A DNA stretch of 64,000 nt from Dactylis glomerata (GCA_007115705.1 QXEO01000431.1:3644946-3708945); one strand, 5' to 3'. Shown: positions 35,580 through 46,361, counted from the stretch's first letter. The notes: a model not told the origin generated them from the sequence alone. Translations and numbers: made by a program.

Positions 35580-36190
35580 GTTCTCAGGGTACCTAGTGCG
35601 TCCACCAGGATTTTCTTCGCGTCGTAGACACGGATACATACCAGCAGAGCGCATCCATGTGCGTATACCAGGCCACACAAGACGGATCCTGGGGTCTTAC
35701 CTTCGCGACAAGTCGCGGCATTCGAGTTTCGTTGCGATAACGCAACTCGAGAATCTCATATTCGCAGCCAAATTTTTGACTGATAAAACCATAGAATTTC
35801 GGATTTTAAATTAATCTTCTTCGCTCCCGATGGGAGTAATCTCTCTTCGTTTTGTCGACTATGTAGTCGAAGGTTGTATGTTTATCCTTCCGCATCTCCA
35901 ATATTGATTACCTTCATCTCTATCGGGTGCGCGCTCAGCGCTCCCGATGGGAGTAGCCCCCGAGGCTATGTTTGGCGACTTGTAGTCAAGCATAGGCTCA
36001 AAGTTCAGCTCTTCTTTCTTTTGTTGACATCTTGCTACTTGGCGAGCCCCCGAGTCCAAGTCGAGGTTTTCATATCGTGCAACCAGAGTCTCCTTTTCTT
36101 GTTTTTCTTTGATATTATCGTCTGCTGTACGCAAAATTTAACTCTTGCTATAAAATATGTTTATGGGCTGTGCTGTAGCACGGGGGCCCA
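35580..36190 (-). other. Tat element 3' noncoding segment with repeated polypurine-like motifs
   Basis: On the minus strand AGCCTCGGGGGCTAC (35953-35967) and GGACTCGGGGGCTCGCC (36041-36057) resemble the true polypurine tract at 19487. CGCTCCCGATGGGAGTA occurs twice (about 35825 and 35939). No coding frame is recognised. Confidence 0.5.
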
Positions 36191-36194
36191 ATAA

Positions 36195-36210
36195 CACGTG
36201 CTTATAAATA
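36195..36210 (+). promoter_or_regulatory. G-box and TATA box of the antisense gene
   Basis: CACGTG (36195-36200) is followed at once by TATAAATA (36203-36210), 98 bp upstream of the ATG at 36308. The leader contains AAACCCTAAT and CTAGGGTTTTCC, motifs common near plant transcription starts. The order and spacing fit an autonomous polymerase II promoter reading opposite to the retrotransposon. Confidence 0.6.
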
Positions 36211-36307
36211 AAGCACCATCTTGTAAAGGCAAAAACCCTAATCAGATATCTTCCTCCGCCGCATCGTCTTCTTTTCTTCATCTAGGGTTTTCCGAGGTTT
36301 TTCTCTT

Positions 36308-36886
36308 ATGGCAGATGCTGAAGGTTCGCGTCTGAACCTTGGATCCCCGGCGGTGCCACGAGGTCGGGGTCGCCCGCGTGGCAGCAAGAATAAAAGCAAT
36401 ACCACTCTGGCCGCCGCCGGAACTTCATTGGACGCTCCAGCTAAGCGTCGTCCCGGCCGTCCACCTGGTAGCAAGAACAAGCCCAAGGTGACTGGCGCCA
36501 CTCCAGGTCCTGCTGCTCCTCCTCCTGTTGCTCCTGCCGCTCCCGCTGCTTCTCCTCGAGTCTTCTCCTTTTTCTGCATTGCCATGGCGCAGTGCCGTGA
36601 GATTCAGCGCCTGCCGCTGAATTTTACCAAGTTTATGGATGGGCGCGAACTGCGAGAAGCTGTTCTTCGCGAGCAATCTGGCAGTGGTATCCCGTATGAG
36701 GTGGAGGTGTGGTATGATGGCAACGGCGAGCAGTACTTCAGGGGCGGCTGGTCGCAATTTGCAGAAGACCACGACATCCATCAAGGCTTCTTCATGGCCT
36801 TCGACTTCCACATCGGGACGTCGAAGTTTGACGTGAAGATCTATGATGGCACCCAGTGCCAGAAGAAATATGAAGCTGAAGTCTAG
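36308..36886 (+). CDS. Antisense AT-hook plus B3-like DNA-binding protein in Tat element
   Basis: This is an intact frame of 192 residues on the strand opposite to gag-pol, between integrase and the 3' LTR. Two AT-hooks (GRGRPRGSKNK at about 19-29 and RRPGRPPGSKNK at about 47-58) bind the minor groove of AT-rich DNA in known proteins. An Ala/Pro linker (about 60-83) follows. Residues about 95-190 look like a plant B3 domain: LPLNFTKFM, then YEVEVWYDGNGEQYF, the hallmark GWSQFAEDHDI, QGFFMAFDF, and KFDVKIYDGTQCQKK. No intron is needed. Its own promoter elements lie upstream. Extra antisense ORFs are known in Tat elements; I do not know whether this AT-hook plus B3 architecture has been reported. 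Likely a nuclear DNA-binding factor of host origin; its target is unknown. Confidence 0.75.
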   Translation: MADAEGSRLNLGSPAVPRGRGRPRGSKNKSNTTLAAAGTSLDAPAKRRPGRPPGSKNKPKVTGATPGPAAPPPVAPAAPAASPRVFSFFCIAMAQCREIQRLPLNFTKFMDGRELREAVLREQSGSGIPYEVEVWYDGNGEQYFRGGWSQFAEDHDIHQGFFMAFDFHIGTSKFDVKIYDGTQCQKKYEAEV

Positions 36887-37308
36887 TTCCATTAGGATAT
36901 GTAATTTCGTTTTATAATGTCTTTCCTGCAATGATATTTGTAATGCATATTCGTACTTTGCGTCGATGCCTTTTGCTAGTACCATGAGAACAAGTCATGT
37001 TCTGAGGTATGCTTTCCATGTATCGGGTTCTTTGCGAACCAAAAAATGTAGGAATAATATCGGGTTCTTTTTATGAACCAAGTTCTCTCAGTATTTATCG
37101 GGTTGTTTAAACAACCTTATAACGAAAGAAAACCTCCAATCTTGCGATAATGACTCTTTTCATACGACCCAGGGGTTGAAGCCCCCAAGCGGAGAAGTAA
37201 CAAATATTTGTACAATTTCGTCGAGTTCAACCCAAAGAACCCGACCTGTGGCCGTATGTTCTGGGTTCAGAAGGCTAACTCGAATTTATTGATACCACTA
37301 TATGTAGT

Positions 37309-38787
37309 CTACGCGTAAAAACGTCGTAGCTGTTCTGCGTTCCACGGGTTGCTCTCGTCCTTCCCAGTCTTCTTGTCTTGTAGTCGATATGCTCCTCCTG
37401 GTATTACTTCGGTGATGATGTAAGGTCCCACCCAAGGGGACTCCAATTTGCCATGGCTGTCTTGCCTGAGTCGCAAAACTAGGTCTCCCACCACGAAGGA
37501 TCGTGGACGAACTCGACTACTATGGTAGTTTCGTAGGCTTTGTTGATACTGTGTAGCCCTTTCTAGTGCTTTATCTCTTGCTTCATCTAGTGCATCGACA
37601 TCGTCTTGCAATGCTTCTGTCGACGTCGTCTCGTCATATGTTGTCACTCTTGGAGCCTCGTGTGTAACTTCGACTGGAAGCACGGCTTCTGTGCCATGGA
37701 CCAAGAAGAAAGGAGTTTCTTGAGTTGCTGCATTAGGCGTAGTTCTTAGGCTCCAAAGAACGGAGGGCAATTCTTCTACCCAAGCGCTCTTGGCTTTCTC
37801 GAGAGGTGCTAAGAGCCTCTTTTTTATGCCACTGCATATTAGGCCATTGGCTTTTTCGACTTGTCCGTTCGTCTTCGGGTGTGCCACAGATGCGAATTTG
37901 AGCTTGATCCCTAGTCCTTCGCAGTAACTCTTGAATTCCTTCGAAGTGAAATTTGTCCCGTTATCTGTGATGATGCTGTATGGTACTCCAAAACGGAAAA
38001 CTAATGACTTGATGAAGCTGATTGCTGCTGTAGAATCTTGAGTTGTTACCGGGGCCGCTTCCACCCATTTTGTGAATTTATCAACTGCCACTAGCATGTA
38101 GACATGCCCTCCTGGCCAAGATTTGTGCAACTTTCCCACCATATCGAGGCCCCATTGTGCGAAGGCCCAAGATAACGGTATTGTTTGTAGCTCCGCTGCT
38201 GGTGCATGTGGTCTGGATGCAAACCTTTGACACGCTTCACACTTTCGAACTATATCTTTTGCGTCCTCGATGGCTGTTAACCAATAGAATCCTGCTCGGA
38301 AGGCTTTTGCTGCTATTGCTCTGCTGCTAGCATGATGGCCACATACTCCGCCATGTATGTCTTTTAATATTGCTTGCCCTTCCTGGGGCGTTACACAATG
38401 CTGCAAAACGCCGGTGATGCTTCTCTTGTACAATTTCCCCTCCAAGACGACAAACGCTTTCGATCTTCGAGTTATCCTCTTGGCCTCCACTGCATCTTCT
38501 GGTAGTTTTTTGTTTATCATGTACGCAAGATACGGCTGCATCCAAGTTTCTTCTATCATCATGATCTCCTCTGGTTCTGACGTAGCCCCCGAGCCTGCTG
38601 TAGTAGTCGAACTTTTTCCACTTTTTATTGATCTTTCCACTATTTCCTCCCAAAATACTCCGGACGGCACAGGTAAACACTGTGACCTGATATTTGCTAA
38701 ATTGTCGGCTTCTTCATTGCTGTTCCTGCTTACGTGCGAGACTTCGCATCCATCGAACGTTCCTTCTAGATAATGGTACAAATTTTT
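37309..38787 (-). pseudogene. Tat polyprotein part 3: end of RNase H and integrase
   Basis: It lies in the same frame as the RT segment, from which it is separated only by TAA at 38788-38790. The first residues finish the archaeal-type RNase H (HYLEGTFDGCEVSHVSRNSN, EADNLAN). Integrase follows with its HHCC zinc finger (HGGVCGHH ... CEACQRF). The catalytic triad is in GLDMVGKL, ITDNGTNF and GQVEKANG, spaced as expected for D, D, E. The C-terminal part has RSFVVGDLVLR and GPYIITEVI. It ends at TAG just before 37309. The integrase itself is open and has all catalytic residues, but as part of the polyprotein it would not be translated past the upstream stops. Function is cDNA insertion in the nucleus. 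Confidence 0.85.
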
Positions 38788-40302
38788 TTAGGCCATCATG
38801 TTGTCATTGATTGTATCACATCTGTTCATGACTTGCTGAACAACAAGGTTGGAATCTCCAAATATTTTTAGGCGAGTTGCTCCACATGCTTTAGCCATCT
38901 TCATTCCGTGCAACAAAGCCTCATACTCCGCTTCATTGTTAGAAGCCTGTGGAAAGCTCATCCTCAAGACGTACTTTAATTTGTCTCCATGAGGTGATAT
39001 CAACACTACTCCTGCGCCTGCGCCTTGGACTCTCTTAGAACCGTCGAAGTACATTGTCCAAGTACTCGATAAATCTGGTGGTCCCGTGCTTTGCAGTTCG
39101 AGCCATTCTGCTGTAAAATCTGGCAAGACTTGCGACTTGATCGTCTTCCTTTTTTCATACGTGATGTCCATGGGAGATAACTCGATTCCCCACAAAGAGA
39201 CACGTCCCGTTGCTAGAGGGTTGTTCAATATATTCGATAGTGGCGCTTCATTGACCACTATAATTGGGTGCACCGCAAAATACTGTCGTAGTTTACGTGC
39301 GGTTGTGAACACACTGTATGCCAACTTCTGATAATGCGGGTACCTCTGTTTGGTTGGAGACAGCACTTCACTGATGAAGTATACCAGCCTCTGGACGCCA
39401 TGAGCTTTTCCTTCTTCGCTTCTTTCGACTACTAGAGCTGTACTTACCACCTGATGGGTTGCGGCGATGTACAACAGCAGTGGCTCTTTCTCTTTTGGTG
39501 CGACCAGCACTGGTGGCGTGGAAAGCACTTTTTTCAATTGTGCAAACGCTGCATCTGCTTCTTCTGTCCACTCGAATTTATCGTCTGACTTCTTCATAAG
39601 TGCATAAAAAGGAAGCGCCTTCTCCCCTAGTCGAGCGACGAAGCGACTTAGCGCCGCGACACGTCCTGCCAACTTCTGTACGTCGTGGAGTTTCGTGGGT
39701 TTCCCCATTGTTAGAATTGCTTGAATCTTCTCTGGATTTGCCTCTATTCCTCGTGCTGATACCAAGAACCCCAAAAGTTGCCCTGCTGACACTCTGAAAG
39801 AGCACTTTGTCGGGTTCAGCTTAAGCTTGTATTTATTCAGGTTGTCGAAGGTTTCCGCCAAGTTGCCGATTAAGGATTGCTCTTCTCTTGTTGTGATGAC
39901 TACATCATCAATGTAGACTTGGATATTGCGTCCTATTTGGCTTCCGAGGCAGTTTTGCATCATCCGCTGATAAGTTGCTCCTGCATTTTTTAGGCCAAAA
40001 GGCATTACCTGGTAGCAAAATACTCTGTATGGTGTGATGAAGGCCGTTTTTTCTTCGTCCTCTTTCTTTAATTTGATCTGATTGTAACCAGAATATGCGT
40101 CCAAAAATGAAAGCCTTGCACATCCCGCTGTAGAATCGATTATCTGATCGATGCGGGGTAGAGGGAAGGGATCCTTTGGACAATGCTTATTGAGAGATGT
40201 GTAGTCGACGCATACTCTTTGTACGTCTGTATTCTTCTTGGGTACTATGACTGGGTTCGACACCCAACTCGAAGTTTTGATTTCCCTGATAAATCCGGCA
40301 TT
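38788..40302 (-). pseudogene. Tat polyprotein part 2: reverse transcriptase, RNase H, archaeal-type RNase H
   Basis: From IVPKKNTDVQRVCVDY (about 40240) the RT fingers and palm are well kept. DAYSGYNQIKL precedes MPFGLKNAGATYQRMM, and the catalytic YIDD is at about 39904-39915. The first RNase H follows (VLSPTKQRYPHYQKLAY, FAVHPIIV). The second, archaeal-type RNase H starts at WTMYFDGSKRVQGAGAG and continues to NNEAEYEALLHGM and GDSNLVVQQV, the Tat-lineage hallmark. The segment is bounded by TAA at 40303-40305 and TAA at 38788-38790, both in frame with the rest of the polyprotein. It would copy the RNA into cDNA if translated. Apart from the stops the protein looks undamaged. Confidence 0.88.
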
Positions 40303-40305
40303 TTA

Positions 40306-43300
40306 TAGCCTATGCAATTCTGACGCTATCGCCTTCCTTTTAGGTTTATCAAATCGCCTCAATGGTTGCTTGACTGGTTTTGCCTTGGGATCTACATTTA
40401 GTGCGTGCTCGACGAGTTCCCTGGGAACCCCTGGCATGTCCGATGGACACCAGGCGAAGATTTCCCAGCACTCACGGAGGAACTCGACGAGCGCGCCTTC
40501 CTATGCGGGATCCAAGTTCACCGCAATTGATGTTGTCTTATTTGGATCCGTAGGGTGGACCTGAATTTTCTTCGAGTCCTGCGTTGTGTCGAAATCCTTA
40601 TCTGGTAGGGATCGTCCAACGTCGGGTAGCACATTATGATCCGTTTCTCCTTTCAACCTCTCATATTCTGCTGTCATGCCGAAAGTTTGCGCCATCCTGT
40701 TGAATTCTCTGTCGCATGTGTTGGCTACTTCGAAGCTCCCTTGTACCGTAATTGTTCCTTTAGGCCCTGGAATTTTTAATGTGAGATACGCGTAGTGTGG
40801 TACTGCCATGAATTTTGCAAATGCTGGGCGCCCCAGGATTGCATGATATTGTGATGGCCAGTCCATGACTTCGAACTCCAGCTTCTCTCTTCTATAATTT
40901 TCGCTGCTGCCGAAGCAGACATCGAGTTCTATCCTTCCCAAGGGGTAGTTTGCTGCTCCTGGTACTATTTCGTGGAAAGAGCAATCTGTTGGCTTCAGAC
41001 TCGCCAGTGAGATGCACATTGCCTTTAGTGTTCTAGCATATATTAAGTTTATGCCGCTCCCTGCATCCATGAACACTCTTCCGATGTCGTACCCTCCTAT
41101 TTGCGCTTTTAGAACCATAGGCGAGTGTCCCGGCCTGGGAACTTTCTTTGGGTGGTCCGCTCTACTGAACTTGACTGGTTGCTCTGACCACCGTAGGTAC
41201 TCTGTGGTAGCTGGTGGCGATGATATTGCTAGGTTTACTTGCCTAGATATGCTCTTTCGCTTTTTCTTTGACTTGGGCACCGGTTGAATCATGGCTGATA
41301 TGTATACTTTTGACTCTAGGTGCTTTGCTAGTCTTTGCATTTGATATCCTTGACTTCTACGTCTTTCTCCTTGCCTTCCTTCTTGGCTTGAGCCCATGGC
41401 GCCTTGCAACCTTAGGAATGTTCTGCAATCCTTCATCTGGTGATTTGAGACCCTTTTCCCGTTGAGATACGCGTAGTGGATTCGACAAGGTCCGTATAGC
41501 ATATCCTCGGCCGAAGGACCAGAGTATCTTGATTTCTCCTCTCCTTTTGCCTGAAATCTCCTACTTGCATACCCTTCCTCTTCTTCTAGTGTATAACCCG
41601 CGGCTACCTGATTTCGCCTTCCTTGGTTACCCCCGCTGCGGTGTCGTCTCCTCTGTCGACTTATTCTGTCGACTTCTGGCGAACGTCCTCTTTTATTGTT
41701 ATACGCGTCCTCTCCATCAGCGAATTTGTTGGCTTGTTCCATTAGCTCAGCTACCGTCGTAGGTCTTGTTCTTCCTATTTCTTCCACCAGATCTGAGCGA
41801 CGAAGCCCTTCCGAAAAGGCGTCTATTGCTCGTTCGTCAGAGACGTCCTCTGCTGAGTTTTTGATTGTACTCCAGCGTTGTATATAAGAACGTAGCGTTT
41901 CGCCTTTCTTCTGCACACATGCTTTAACTTCTTCTAGTGATGCTGGGCGTTTGTAGGTGGAACGAAAATTTCTTGTGAATTGACTTTCGAGTTCCCCCCA
42001 GCTTCCAATGGATTCGTCGGGTAGGGTGTTCAACCAGGACCGGGCGGCGCCGGTGAGGTGCAGCTGCAAGCTTTGCATTGCAGTCGCCTTTGTTCCCCCT
42101 AGTATCTGCACTGCCTGTAGATAATCTGATAACCATAAGGTGGGTTCCTGTGACCCGTCGTATTTATTCTGGTCGTGTGGTAGTTTAAATCCTTTGGGTA
42201 CCCGCGTTTTGCGAACCCTGCGGGTAAAGCATAACGCACCCATATCTTTATCGTCGTCTTCATAATTCTCTTCCCTCCAAGCATGTCGCGATTTATTTAC
42301 TCGAGCTTGTGCTATTATACTTCTTGCATCTTCTTTCTTTTTCTGCTGCTTTTCCTCTTCTGATGACTCGCTATAGTCGTAGTCTGCGCGATTGTATTTG
42401 AACTTCTCCTTGTGACTTGTCGACTTTATCTCTGGGCCTTGTTCCCTGATCTTACCTTCTACTATTCCGAGGCTCCGTATCGCGGCTCGGTGCATGTCTT
42501 CTCGCGGGTCTCCATACTTCGGTCTTGTGGCTAGTAAATATGCTTGTGCTGCTGCCAATGCCGCCTCTGGCGTTTTTTGTATCAGGTCGTCTTCCTCCTC
42601 TTCTAGTTGCGGGGTGGGGCTCCTCGAGTACCCTTCTTCTCTGCCGTGTGCTGTCGCCCCCCTGTTATGTTTTGGATCTCCACGCCTCTCTCTGCTATAT
42701 TCTGAATCTTCACTGTAGTCTTCCCAGTATTCCTCCCTTGATATACTGTTGTTGTCTTGAAACATCATGTCTCTTTCCTCCCTTAGTTTCTTCTTGTGTT
42801 GGTATAATGCATACTGATATCCCATTAGAACTTCTCTTCTCGATCCTTCGGGTACTTCTGTACCATGATTAATGGCTGATTTGATCATTCTCCATTCACC
42901 AGCCGAGACATGGATTTTCTCTTTTTCCTTTTTGTTGTGAACTTTCACTTTGTCGACTTGCCTGTCGACCTTTTTACTTCCTTCGCTGTTGTCTCCTTCT
43001 TCTGCTTCAGTGATGATGACGCATAACTGATGTACCTTGGAGACGCCGCTGCTTCCTACAGCGAAATCCTTTGCGTTGCTGTGCGTTTGACACGCTTTTT
43101 CTTCTGAGTCGAAATTTTTCTGAATTTCGTCGCCTCCTGCGATTGATGCTTTTTCTAAGCTGACCGGCGAGTTTACCTCACTGGAAGAGCCTTCTGATGA
43201 CTCCAATGTTTCCTCTGTTTCAGACTTGCCTGCCGACGGATCTGGTTTCGTCGGATCCGAAAGGCGGGATGAACCCGATGGCCCGATGAGGATGCTCAAA

Positions 43301-43383
43301 CTTCCAATTGTCAACTCCATCTCTTGATTTTCGTCGAGTTCTAATCTGCTGTTGGCTAGAAGCGAAAAAGCCGTCGAATTCAT
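40306..43383 (-). pseudogene. Tat polyprotein part 1: Gag and protease, plus linker to RT
   Basis: The first ATG (43383) follows the primer site by 17 bp. The long N-terminal half is acidic and charged. A Gag domain lies at about residues 390-560 (PKGFKLPHDQNKYDG, LHLTGAARSWLNTLP, ETLRSYIQRW). A zinc-knuckle-like CRIH ... NHQMKDC follows at about 660-680. The aspartic protease has VFMDAGSGINLIY near residue 770, where DAGS replaces the usual D-S/T-G type motif, and ILGRPAF near 840. TAG at 40501-40503 stops the frame; the same frame then continues through a linker (ECWEIFAWCPSDMPG) to TAA at 40303-40305. Gag alone could still be made up to the TAG, about 960 residues. Confidence 0.82.
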
Positions 43384-43400
43384 GATTCCAACGCCCAGAG

Positions 43401-43419
43401 TCCCCACGGTCGGCGCCAA
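43401..43419 (-). other. Primer binding site, tRNA-Lys-like
   Basis: On the minus strand TTGGCGCCGACCGTGGGGA follows the LTR end by one base. It differs at one position from the complement of plant tRNA-Lys(CUU) as I remember it, and is the form usual in grass Tat elements. Confidence 0.7.
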
Positions 43420-43420
43420 T

Positions 43421-43754
43421 TGACGAGGGTTAACTCGACAAATGTCCTAGATGAAGGACTTAGGATCGGGGAGATAGGGCGTCGGATGAACTCGAAGGTA
43501 AAGTTAGTAGAAATAGGTGTGTATCGAAAGTAACTTGGGTGTTCAACCTGGCTTGCTTTCAATCTGCCCTACACCGTCCCCTCCTGGCCCCTATATATAG
43601 GTGGCCAGGTCTCGAGGATCGGGTAGGGTCCGATACAGATTACAAATATCGACATACGGTAATAACTCGTATTCGACTATCATTACAATTGGGCCTAGCA
43701 CAACGGGCCTCAGGGGTACTCAACTAACGGGCTCTATTAGCTATACCCTTGTTA
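43421..43754 (-). mobile_element. Tat element 5' LTR (334 bp)
   Basis: Apart from the first dinucleotide (TA for TG at 43754-43753 on the minus strand) it appears identical to the LTR at 19153-19486. The TATA box is CTATATATAG at 43591-43600. GCACT follows at 43755-43759. Confidence 0.92.
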
Positions 43755-44552
43755 GCACTCCTCCATGGTATGTGAATGTTGGTGGGCACCCGATGGAATC
43801 GGTTAGCCATGGTTTGAGAAAGGAAAAAAGGTGGGGAGGAGTGCCAAAGCTTTATAAAAGAGCACCAATGTGCCAAATTTTCAAAGAACTTGGAACCGCT
43901 CTCACTTGTTTATTATGGAAGATAGTAAGACCCCATTGCTAGTCGTTGACAAAAGCAACCACCTCTCAAAACCCAAGTTTTATCTCTCTGTTTTACAAAT
44001 GAAAAGCTCTAGCACATGTTTAATCACTGCTTCCCTCCGCGAAGGGCCTTTCTTTTACTTTTATGTTGAGTCACCACCTTCTATCCTTATGCACCGTCTA
44101 AGAGAGCATAGTTGTCATTCTGAGTATAATGTGCATTGTCCCAAAGTTTTCATTGATTGATTCATGATGTTGGTTTCACTTGTTCTCAAATTACTTGTAT
44201 CTAGTCGCCCTCTTAAACTTGAAGGTGTCCTATGCATTTATGGTTTGCTCTCTCATGAAGGACAAGCTGAAAACCATTTGTATGTTTTTCCATATGATTT
44301 GAACACACGTTTGACTTTCATTGTTTCATTTTCATGATCTTTTGTTTGTGTTCTTTTTCATGTTATAACATGGTTGCTAAGTTTCTTCTATCAAGATTAT
44401 ATCTTTCATGCCCATGTTTTAAGTTCTTTGATCCCAGCGCACAACGCTTATATAGATGGTCAAGATTGTGTAGGTGCATGTCACCTCAAAAATTATTTCT
44501 TTTGTTATCACTTACCTACTCGAGGACGAGCAGGAGTTAAGCTTGGGGATGC
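43755..44552 (+). other. Athila-type 3' noncoding region, right of Tat insertion
   Basis: It continues the region broken at 19152. From 44027 it matches 9240-9768, ending in AAGCTTGGGGATGC (44539-44552), the polypurine tract before the LTR stub. No gene is seen. Confidence 0.7.
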
Positions 44553-44630
44553 TGATACGTCTCAAACGTATCCATAATTTTTGATGCTCCATGCTTGTTT
44601 TTACACCATTTGCTTAGTGTTTCATTACAC
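44553..44630 (+). mobile_element. Athila-type LTR stub (78 bp)
   Basis: TGATACGTCTCAAACG to TTTCATTACAC matches the first 78 bp of the other LTRs, then jumps without a junction sequence into Gag coding DNA. The rest of the LTR, the leader and the Gag N terminus have been deleted. Confidence 0.8.
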
Positions 44631-46361
44631 TAATAATAGTAAGGATGCTTTTATTGGTAGATATTGTCCTCCTGCTAAGATTATAGCTTTGCGTAGCAAT
44701 ATTATGAAGTTTAGTCAGTTTGATAATGAACATGTTGCTCAAGCTTGGGAAAGAATGAAATCTATGATAAAGAATTGTCCCACTCATGGACTGACTACTT
44801 GGATGATTGTCCAAACTTTTTATGCAGGACTGAATTTTTCTTCAAGGAACCTACTTGATTCAGCTGCTAGAGGCACTTTTATGTCCCTTACCTTGGGCGC
44901 TGCAACAAAGCTTCTCGACAATATGATGGTAAATTACTCTGAATGGCACACCGAGAGAGCTCCACAAGGTAAGAAGGTAAATTCTGTTGAGGAAACCTCT
45001 TCCTTGAGTGATAAGATTGATGCTATTATGCTTATGCTTTCAAATGATAGGACTCATGTTGATCCTAATAATGTTCCTTTAGCCTCTTTGGTTGCTCAAG
45101 AGCATGTTGGTGTAAACTTCATTAGAAACAATAATTTTAACAACAATGCTTATAGGAACAATTTTGCTAGTAACAATTATAGGTCGTATCCTTCTACCAA
45201 TGGTAATGGTTATGGTAACTCTTATGGTAATTCCTCCAACAACACTAGGGCCGCGCCCTCCGAGCTTGAGGTAATGCTCAAGGACTTCATCGGTAAGCAA
45301 ACTGCTTTTAACAGGTCTGTTGAGGAAAAGTTAGGCAAAATTAATATTCTTGCTTCTAAAGTTGATAGCCTTGCTCATGATGTTGAACTTCTGAAATTAA
45401 AAGTGTTTCCTAATGATGTGAAAGAGAACAATACTTTTGCAACTGCTAATGCTATCCAAGTTAGAATTGATGAAAATGTTAGGATGCTAGCAGAATTGCA
45501 TGCCAGGTGGGAAAGAGAAGCTGAGATGGCTAGAGAGATGAAGGTATGTACCATTACTACCTCTGATGATGTTGTTCCAAATGCTAGCAATCCTCTTACT
45601 TTGATTGGTGTAGAGAAAACTCCCACTCCTTGTGTTAAAAAGCCTAAAACTGCCAAAACTTTTTCTCAAAAGAGTGCTGAAATTTTCGGAGTGTGGGAGA
45701 TGATAGCTCTATTTCCTTTAATGATTTTGATGTTGATGGCTGCAATATATCTGAAGTTATTTTGTTCTTGCAAAATCTTGCTTTAACTCCCAATGCTAGT
45801 TCTTTAAATGTTGCTTTTACTAAGCATATTACCAATGCTCTCCTGAAAATTAGGGATGCAAAGTTGAAGCAAAAAGCTTCTATTCCCAAGAAGTTAGAAG
45901 ATGGTTGGGAACCCATCATTGATATGCATGTTAATGTTTTTGATTGCCATGCTTTATGTGATCTAGGTGCTAGTATTTCTATCATGCCTAGAAAAATTTA
46001 TGACATGCTTGATTTACCACCGCTTGAAAAGTGTTATTATGATGTTCCTATTGCTGATGTTGCTAAGAAGAAACCTTTGGGAAGGATTAATGATATTCTT
46101 ATTGTGGTTAACAATAACCTTGTTCCCGTTGATTTTCTTGTCATGGATGTTGAATGCAATGCTTCATGTCCTATTATTTTGGGAAGACCCTTTCTTCGAA
46201 CTGTAGGTGCCATCATTGATATGAGGGAAGGCACCATCAAATATCAATTCCCACTCAAGAATGGTATGGAACACTTCCCTAGAAAGAGGAAGAAATTACT
46301 TTTTGACTCTATTCTTAGAGCAAATTATGAGCTTGATACTTCATCACTTGATATTACTTAA
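44631..46361 (+). pseudogene. Athila-type Gag and protease, 5'-truncated with one frameshift
   Basis: The reading frame continues from the LTR stub into Gag (about 44629-45690). GRYCPPAKIIALRSNIMKF, AQAWERMKSMIKNCPTHGL and IVQTFYAGLN are typical Athila Gag blocks. An Asn-rich stretch (45120-45240) and a helical region with coiled-coil character follow. A one-base shift near 45690-45700 moves the frame; the second segment (to TAA at 46359) holds the aspartic protease with ALCDLGASISIMP (D-L-G-A form typical of Athila) and PIILGRPFLRTVGAIID. No RT or integrase follows: the shared 3' noncoding region begins directly. The element was therefore Gag-protease only, or lost pol. Confidence 0.82.

Larger units (their letters stand above)
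19153..43754 (-). mobile_element. Tat-lineage Gypsy element with nested insertions
   Basis: The element has 334-bp LTRs at both ends and a perfect 5-bp duplication GCACT (19148-19152 and 43755-43759). It has a tRNA-Lys-like primer site inside the right LTR and a Gag-protease-RT-RNase H-archaeal-type RNase H-integrase order. The second, archaeal-type RNase H is diagnostic for Tat (RIRE2/Grande-like) elements. The 3' region holds an antisense gene (36308-36886). A cluster of other LTR elements (about 19785-35579) is nested between that gene and the left LTR. Without it the element would be about 8.8 kb. The two LTRs differ at one base by eye (the terminal TG is TA in the right LTR), so it inserted recently. 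Confidence 0.9.

Noticed and set aside
19780..35584. A single target duplication for the whole TGTAACATCCC cluster inside the Tat element
   Set aside because: The right flank is GTTCT, but the left LTR is truncated and no matching GTTCT lies near 19785, so the cluster has no provable single border pair.
36425..36985. 186-codon minus-strand ORF over the B3-like gene
   Set aside because: It is the shadow of the plus-strand AT-hook/B3 frame, which has recognisable motifs and promoter boxes.
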